A program made the position numbers and the translations under genes. A stretch of DNA of 9,211 bases from a bacterium (GTDB lineage Bacteria > Hydrogenedentota > Hydrogenedentia > Hydrogenedentiales > SLHB01), in assembly GCA_024231375.1 (NCBI GenBank), contig JAAEQP010000634.1, forward strand, positions 1-9,211. Reading direction: 5' to 3'. The notes below the pieces were generated by a model. It had not been told where the DNA came from and did no database searches. It saw only the letters and a list, made by a program, of their open reading frames with translations. Shown here piece by piece: positions 6,105 through 9,211 of this stretch. How positions within the stretch are numbered: the first letter of the stretch is position 1; each line of letters begins with the position of its first letter.

Positions 6105-7360
6105 CGGGACGGCGGTTCCTCACAGGATTCCTGCTATGCTGGCGACGCCCTATCCAATGGCTGGTCGATCACATCGGCACGATACAAGCGGCCCTCGTCT
6201 CCTTGGCGCTGCTGGGTGCTGCATGCTTCACCACCGACCATTGGTTCCCCCACGCGAAACGCCTCGGACTCTCCTTCATGCCCATGTGCGACCATGCCGC
6301 GGGCCGCGTTGTCGTCTTCATGCTCTCGCCGATCTCGGCGCTGACCTTCGCGAAGACCTCCTACTACGGGCCTGCCCTCCTCTGGCCGTACATAGCCTTC
6401 CTTTTGGCCGTTATCGCGTGGTCGGTGCGGGGGCTTCTCCTCCACTTGCGTGAGGACACGGCCCCGCCGTGGCACGAGGATGCGTTTGCACGGACCATGG
6501 AATCTCTCAGCCGCCGCAAGTTGACTGCGAAGAAGCGGTTCGATTTCGCGGAGTGGCTTGGTTCCGTGAAGGAGACGGTGACGTACCGCCAGGATTTGGC
6601 GTATGACGCCAGCCTCGACCCGGAATCGCAGGTGGAACGGCACGCGCGTCAATGGTTGCGGCCGCGTTCGGACCGGTTCTGGGTGCGGTGGGTGGAACGC
6701 GCGACGCCTGAGGCCCTGTTCCTGAATGCAGGGCTTGTGTGGCCGTTGGGGATCCCTGTGTTGGCGTGGTTCGCCCACGACTACCACGTGGGACTGTGGA
6801 TCGCGATTGGCGCGATCGTCACGGCGTTGGCGCCCGCGGCGTTCTTGGGCGAACGCACGTTGATGGCGACGCCGCTGCCGCTACGATGGCGCGTCATCCT
6901 CACGCGTGAGTACGGCAGGCAACTTCGGTGGCAGGGCATGGCGGACGCCGCGGCGGCGCTGCTGGTGGCCGTGATCGGCGGGTCAGTCCTCCTGGGACTC
7001 TGGACCCTTGTGCTCATCGAGGCCGTTCGTGTGACGGGCCTGCTCTCGGTCGTGGTGGAGGCTGCCCACGGTGCCGGACGAGGCTGGCCTGCATGGGTCA
7101 ACCGCGTGACGTTGACCGTCACTCTCGCGGCGACGACGGTCCCCCACTACTTCACCGCGAACACGGTGCGCTCCGTGACGGCCATCGATGCGAACGCGCT
7201 GCAGGGGCTGCTGGTCCTGTTCAGCGTTTGGGGCGTCCAGCTTCTTGTGACCGCCGTCCTCGCCTTCGTCGCCGTCCGATACACGGGCCCGGCCGTCCCC
7301 GGCTTCGTCAGCAAGCGCGGGTTTCTGAGGGCCGAGATGTCGCAGGGGGAGAAAGTTTAG
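6065..7360 (+). CDS. hypothetical multi-pass membrane protein, possible C-terminal half of an ABC-2-type permease
   Basis: The family is not recognised with certainty. The 431-residue product has hydrophobic segments at about 40-56, 105-127, 217-237, 242-262, 294-320 and 380-403, with a charged cytoplasmic-type stretch (128-212) in the middle. After the segment at 242-262 stands ERTLMATPLPLRWRVIL (263-279), echoing LLTPMTTR in the upstream gene and suggesting two similar halves. The start is uncertain. GTG at 6065 has no ribosome-binding site. GTG at 6101 overlaps the upstream stop as GTGA, with GAGGA placed too close. The frame stays open back to 5978, so a 1-nt indel within one ancestral gene is also possible. 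The stop is followed at once by heptad repeats, and no terminator is evident. Confidence 0.62.
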   Translation: MLRRPSGPLYEEVTGRRFLTGFLLCWRRPIQWLVDHIGTIQAALVSLALLGAACFTTDHWFPHAKRLGLSFMPMCDHAAGRVVVFMLSPISALTFAKTSYYGPALLWPYIAFLLAVIAWSVRGLLLHLREDTAPPWHEDAFARTMESLSRRKLTAKKRFDFAEWLGSVKETVTYRQDLAYDASLDPESQVERHARQWLRPRSDRFWVRWVERATPEALFLNAGLVWPLGIPVLAWFAHDYHVGLWIAIGAIVTALAPAAFLGERTLMATPLPLRWRVILTREYGRQLRWQGMADAAAALLVAVIGGSVLLGLWTLVLIEAVRVTGLLSVVVEAAHGAGRGWPAWVNRVTLTVTLAATTVPHYFTANTVRSVTAIDANALQGLLVLFSVWGVQLLVTAVLAFVAVRYTGPAVPGFVSKRGFLRAEMSQGEKV

Positions 7361-7398
7361 GGCGGTCGGCGGTCAGCGGTCGGCTTTCAGCTTTCAGC
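7361..7398 (-). repeat. GCYGANN heptad array, left end of island 2
   Basis: On the minus strand: GCTGAAA, GCTGAAA, GCCGACC, GCTGACC, GCCGACC, GCC. It begins at the base after the stop codon of the membrane-protein gene. Bases 7372-7398 match 5114-5140 without a mismatch. Confidence 0.7.
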
Positions 7399-7408
7399 GG
7401 AGCAAGAA

Positions 7409-7427
7409 CGGCCTGAAGGCCGCACTA
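7409..7427. repeat. GTAG-headed hairpin repeat, CGGCC stem
   Basis: CGGCC (7409-7413), loop TGAA, GGCCG (7418-7422), then CACTA. On the minus strand it reads GTAG-TG followed by the hairpin, the same head as the other hairpin classes. Confidence 0.45.
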
Positions 7428-7724
7428 CGAACTGAGAGGGGTCGTCGGTTGTGCGAGGAACGGTGGCGGGCGGGACGGAAGTCGCCGCGATGAAGAGGGC
7501 ACGCGGAAGCACGCCCCTACCACGGTTCTGGGTTGTGCTGGCCGAGACGGAGCTCGGCCCTACCGAACTGAAAGGCCGGGTCGGTTGTGCGAGGAGCGGC
7601 GGCGGGCGGGACGGAAGTCGCCGAGATGAAGAGGGCACGCGGAAGCGCGCCCCTACCACGGTTCTGGGTTGGGCTGGCCGAGACGGAGTTCGGCCCTACC
7701 GAAGAGAAAGGCCGCGTCGGTTGT
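7427..7724. repeat. 136-bp tandem repeat, about 2.2 units
   Basis: TCGGTTGTGC recurs at 7445, 7581 and 7717, exactly 136 bp apart each time. The full units 7445-7580 and 7581-7716 differ at about 9 positions by eye (about 93% identical). A partial unit precedes (7427-7444) and a short stub follows. Each unit holds one GGGCACGC-class and one GGCCGAG-class GTAG hairpin on the minus strand. The open frames across it are read as by-products of GC-rich repeat sequence, since 136 is not a multiple of 3. Confidence 0.85.
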
Positions 7725-7866
7725 GCATGGGGTCGCGGGCAATCCAGACACCCACAAGCTTCGCTTGAAGGTGGCACATCCGGAATCGTGCGTCAGGGTT
7801 TGTGGTGCGCCCTTTAGGGCGTTCTGGATTCGGCCCGCTCAATCGGATCGGACTGATCGGTCCTGT
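7725..7866. other. gene-free remainder of island 2
   Basis: No credible gene is seen. It contains a weak hairpin AAGC-TTC-GCTT (7756-7766) and CGCCC-TTTA-GGGCG (7808-7821). Both are of the short-stem, short-loop type seen elsewhere in the islands. The stretch is probably further dispersed-repeat material. Confidence 0.4.
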
Positions 7867-7896
7867 GCTGATAGCTGAAAGCCGACCGCTGACCGC
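7867..7896 (+). repeat. GCYGANN heptad array, right end of island 2
   Basis: The units are GCTGATA, GCTGAAA, GCCGACC, GCTGACC, GC. It is the inverse complement of 7361-7398 with one mismatch over the 27-bp core, so the two bracket a 536-bp island. It ends 18 bp before the gntR promoter. Confidence 0.7.
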
Positions 7897-7914
7897 ACCC
7901 CCCCACTCCCCCCC

Positions 7915-7943
7915 TTGACATGCCAAGCGCGACTGTGTATAGT
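7915..7943 (+). promoter_or_regulatory. near-consensus sigma-70 promoter for the GntR-ABC operon
   Basis: A perfect TTGACA (7915-7920), a 17-nt spacer and TATAGT (7938-7943, 5 of 6 to consensus). The predicted start near 7950 gives an 18-nt leader to the ATG at 7968. Confidence 0.75.
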
Positions 7944-7955
7944 AAATATATACAC
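7935..7955. promoter_or_regulatory. palindromic operator candidate over the -10 box
   Basis: GTGTATA (7935-7941) and TATACAC (7949-7955) are perfect inverted arms with a 7-nt spacer. They cover the -10 element and the predicted start. GTGTA/TACAC-type palindromes fit GntR/YtrA-family sites, and such repressors usually control their own operon. Binding by the adjacent regulator is inferred. Confidence 0.6.
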
Positions 7956-7967
7956 TAGGTAGTGCTT

Positions 7968-8384
7968 ATGCCCAATGAATCCTTGAAACGTCCGTGGTCG
8001 TTCCCGCCGGTGTCGCCGGCGGCGGAGGGACCGTTGCATCAGCAGGTGGCGGACGGGGTGCGGCAGGCGGTGAGCGGCGGTCGGTTGAAGCCGGGCGACC
8101 TGCTGCCGTCGTTCCGGGCGTTGGCGGAGGAGTTGCTGGTCAGCCTGATCACGGTGAAGCGGGCGTATTCGGACCTGGAACAGGAAGGCATCATCGTGCG
8201 CAAGCAGGGGCTGGGCACGTTTGTGGCGGAGGACGGTCTGGCGCGGTGCCAGGGTGTGAAGCAGCAGCGGGCGGAACGGCTGTTGCACCAGGCGATTCGC
8301 GAGGGATACGAGTCGGGGTTGTCGAAAGCGGAACTGATACGTCTGACGCGCAAGATAATCGAGCGCGGGGACGGGGAGGAGTAA
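7968..8384 (+). CDS. GntR-family transcriptional regulator, YtrA type
   Basis: The 138-residue product is the short form typical of the YtrA subfamily: a winged helix-turn-helix domain plus a short helical dimerisation tail. The domain spans about residues 22-88. It has PLHQQVADGVRQAV, then GDLLPSFRALAEELLVS, the recognition part ITVKRAYSDLEQEGII, and the wing KQGLGTFVAE. The tail (about 92-138) is two amphipathic helices. It probably represses its own operon through the palindrome at 7935-7955. The ATG at 7968 was chosen because AGG stands 8 nt upstream; an in-frame GTG at 7962 lies too close to it. The ABC ATPase gene begins 4 nt after its stop, the classic ytrA-ytrB arrangement. The inducing signal cannot be told; relatives respond to cell-wall antibiotics or membrane stress. 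Confidence 0.9.
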   Translation: MPNESLKRPWSFPPVSPAAEGPLHQQVADGVRQAVSGGRLKPGDLLPSFRALAEELLVSLITVKRAYSDLEQEGIIVRKQGLGTFVAEDGLARCQGVKQQRAERLLHQAIREGYESGLSKAELIRLTRKIIERGDGEE

Positions 8385-8388
8385 CACC

Positions 8389-9211
8389 ATGACGGAAGCG
8401 GCATTGGCGATTCGAGGATTGGAGAAGCGGTTTCCCAAGTTTGCATTGGGACCGTTGGATTTGACGGTGCCGCGCGGGGGCATCTACGGGTTCATCGGGC
8501 CGAACGGCGCGGGCAAGACCACGACCATCGATCTGGTGATGCATATGGGACGGGGCAATGCGGGCACCATCGAGGTGTTCGGCATGGACCACATCAAGCA
8601 GGAGGCCGAGGTGAAGGCGCGGACGGGTTATGTGAGTCCCGATCTCGATTTCACGGCGTGGGGCAAGGTGGGGCGGCTGTTGTCGTTCCTGCGCGGGTTC
8701 TTCCCGGATTGGGACGACACCTACTGCGACCAACTCTTGACCCGGTTCAAAATGAGCACAAGCGATCGCATTTCGACGTTGTCCTTCGGCAACAAGACCA
8801 AACTGTCGCTGGTGGCGGCGTTGGCGCACCGACCGTCGCTGTTGTTGCTCGACGAACCGCAGGCGGGGCTCGATGCGGTGGCCAAACGCGACTTGTTCAC
8901 CGAACTGCTCGACGCGGTCCAGGACGAAGACCGGACCGTGCTCATTTCGTCGCACAACCTCGACGAGATCGAACGGTTCGCCGATCACATCGGCATCATC
9001 GACAACGGTCACATGATCGAAGAAGGCGCTACCAGCGATCTGCTCGAGCGGTACCGTGTTCTCGACGCGCCGGGTCCGGCGAATGGTCTGGGCAGCGTGG
9101 ACGGTGTGCGATGTCTCGACGGTCCGAACGACCGCGTCCGCGCCTTGGTAGATGTCCGGGCCTGTCCGGCGGAACGGTTGACGGCGGCGGGTCTGGCGGC
9201 GTCGGACATGA
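8389..9211 (+). CDS. ABC transporter ATP-binding protein, YtrB/BcrA-like (partial, runs off the right edge)
   Basis: At least 274 residues are visible. Walker A GPNGAGKTT is at 37-45, Walker B LLLLDEP with catalytic E156 at 151-157, D-loop AGLDA at 159-163, and H-loop ISSHNLDEIE with H189. The signature LSFGN (131-135) departs from LSGGQ, and the Q-loop position reads YVSPD (81-85) without glutamine. Both changes occur in the exporter-type ATPases paired with YtrA regulators. The start ATG follows GGGGAGGA by 8 nt. It is co-transcribed with the GntR gene 4 nt upstream. The permease is expected downstream, outside the window, unless the membrane proteins at 5514-7360 serve. The C-terminal part from about 215 is family-specific and cut by the window end. 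Confidence 0.92.
   Translation, partial: MTEAALAIRGLEKRFPKFALGPLDLTVPRGGIYGFIGPNGAGKTTTIDLVMHMGRGNAGTIEVFGMDHIKQEAEVKARTGYVSPDLDFTAWGKVGRLLSFLRGFFPDWDDTYCDQLLTRFKMSTSDRISTLSFGNKTKLSLVAALAHRPSLLLLDEPQAGLDAVAKRDLFTELLDAVQDEDRTVLISSHNLDEIERFADHIGIIDNGHMIEEGATSDLLERYRVLDAPGPANGLGSVDGVRCLDGPNDRVRALVDVRACPAERLTAAGLAASDM

Noticed and set aside
6134..6787. 217-codon minus-strand open frame
   Set aside because: It lies opposite the second membrane-protein gene, has a composition rich in R, P, H and E, and shows no recognisable domain.
7427..7724. Possible CRISPR array
   Set aside because: The repeat is 136 bp with near-identical units and no unique spacers of regular length. No cas gene is present.
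7387..7817. Several open frames on both strands across the tandem repeat
   Set aside because: They arise from the 136-bp units, whose length is not a multiple of 3, and have no ribosome-binding sites or domain features. The same peptide recurs only because the DNA repeats.
8191..9012. 273-codon minus-strand open frame
   Set aside because: It is antisense to the GntR and ABC ATPase genes, both with intact motifs.

Overview
The window is a GC-rich bacterial chromosome segment with canonical sigma-70 promoters and unusually repeat-rich intergenic DNA. The organism cannot be fixed from sequence alone. The large secreted beta-helix protein, the DUF481 barrel with an N-terminal 'LTNGDRLTG' domain, and spacers packed with short hairpin repeats would suit a Planctomycetota/Hydrogenedentota-like (PVC-neighbourhood) genome. 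That is a low-confidence inference.

Layout from left to right. (1) Bases 1-421 have no gene and hold a mosaic of hairpin repeats. (2) A strong promoter drives rplM-rpsI (ribosomal proteins L13 and S9, both with GTG starts), which end at a textbook intrinsic terminator. (3) Convergent to it on the minus strand lie a secreted beta-helix carbohydrate-active-type protein (2952-5027) and, downstream, a DUF481 outer-membrane barrel (1571-2866). An extended -10 promoter at 5094-5102 probably serves both. (4) Repeat island 1 (5110-5355). (5) Two overlapping plus-strand genes (5514-7360) encode membrane proteins of unrecognised family, behind a near-consensus promoter. They may be two halves of one split ABC-2-type permease. 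(6) Repeat island 2 (7361-7896) includes a 136-bp tandem repeat. (7) A YtrA-type GntR repressor gene and a YtrB-like ABC ATPase gene (running off the right edge) form an operon behind a near-consensus promoter whose -10 box lies inside a palindromic operator candidate.

The least ordinary content is non-coding. Both islands are bounded by outward-facing arrays of a degenerate 7-mer, GCYGANN, whose units keep a fixed T-T-C-T order at the third base. Inside the islands, and in the first 350 bases, is a family of short hairpins that share a GTAG head but carry different, internally complementary stems. No CRISPR array, tRNA, rRNA or transposase gene is visible.
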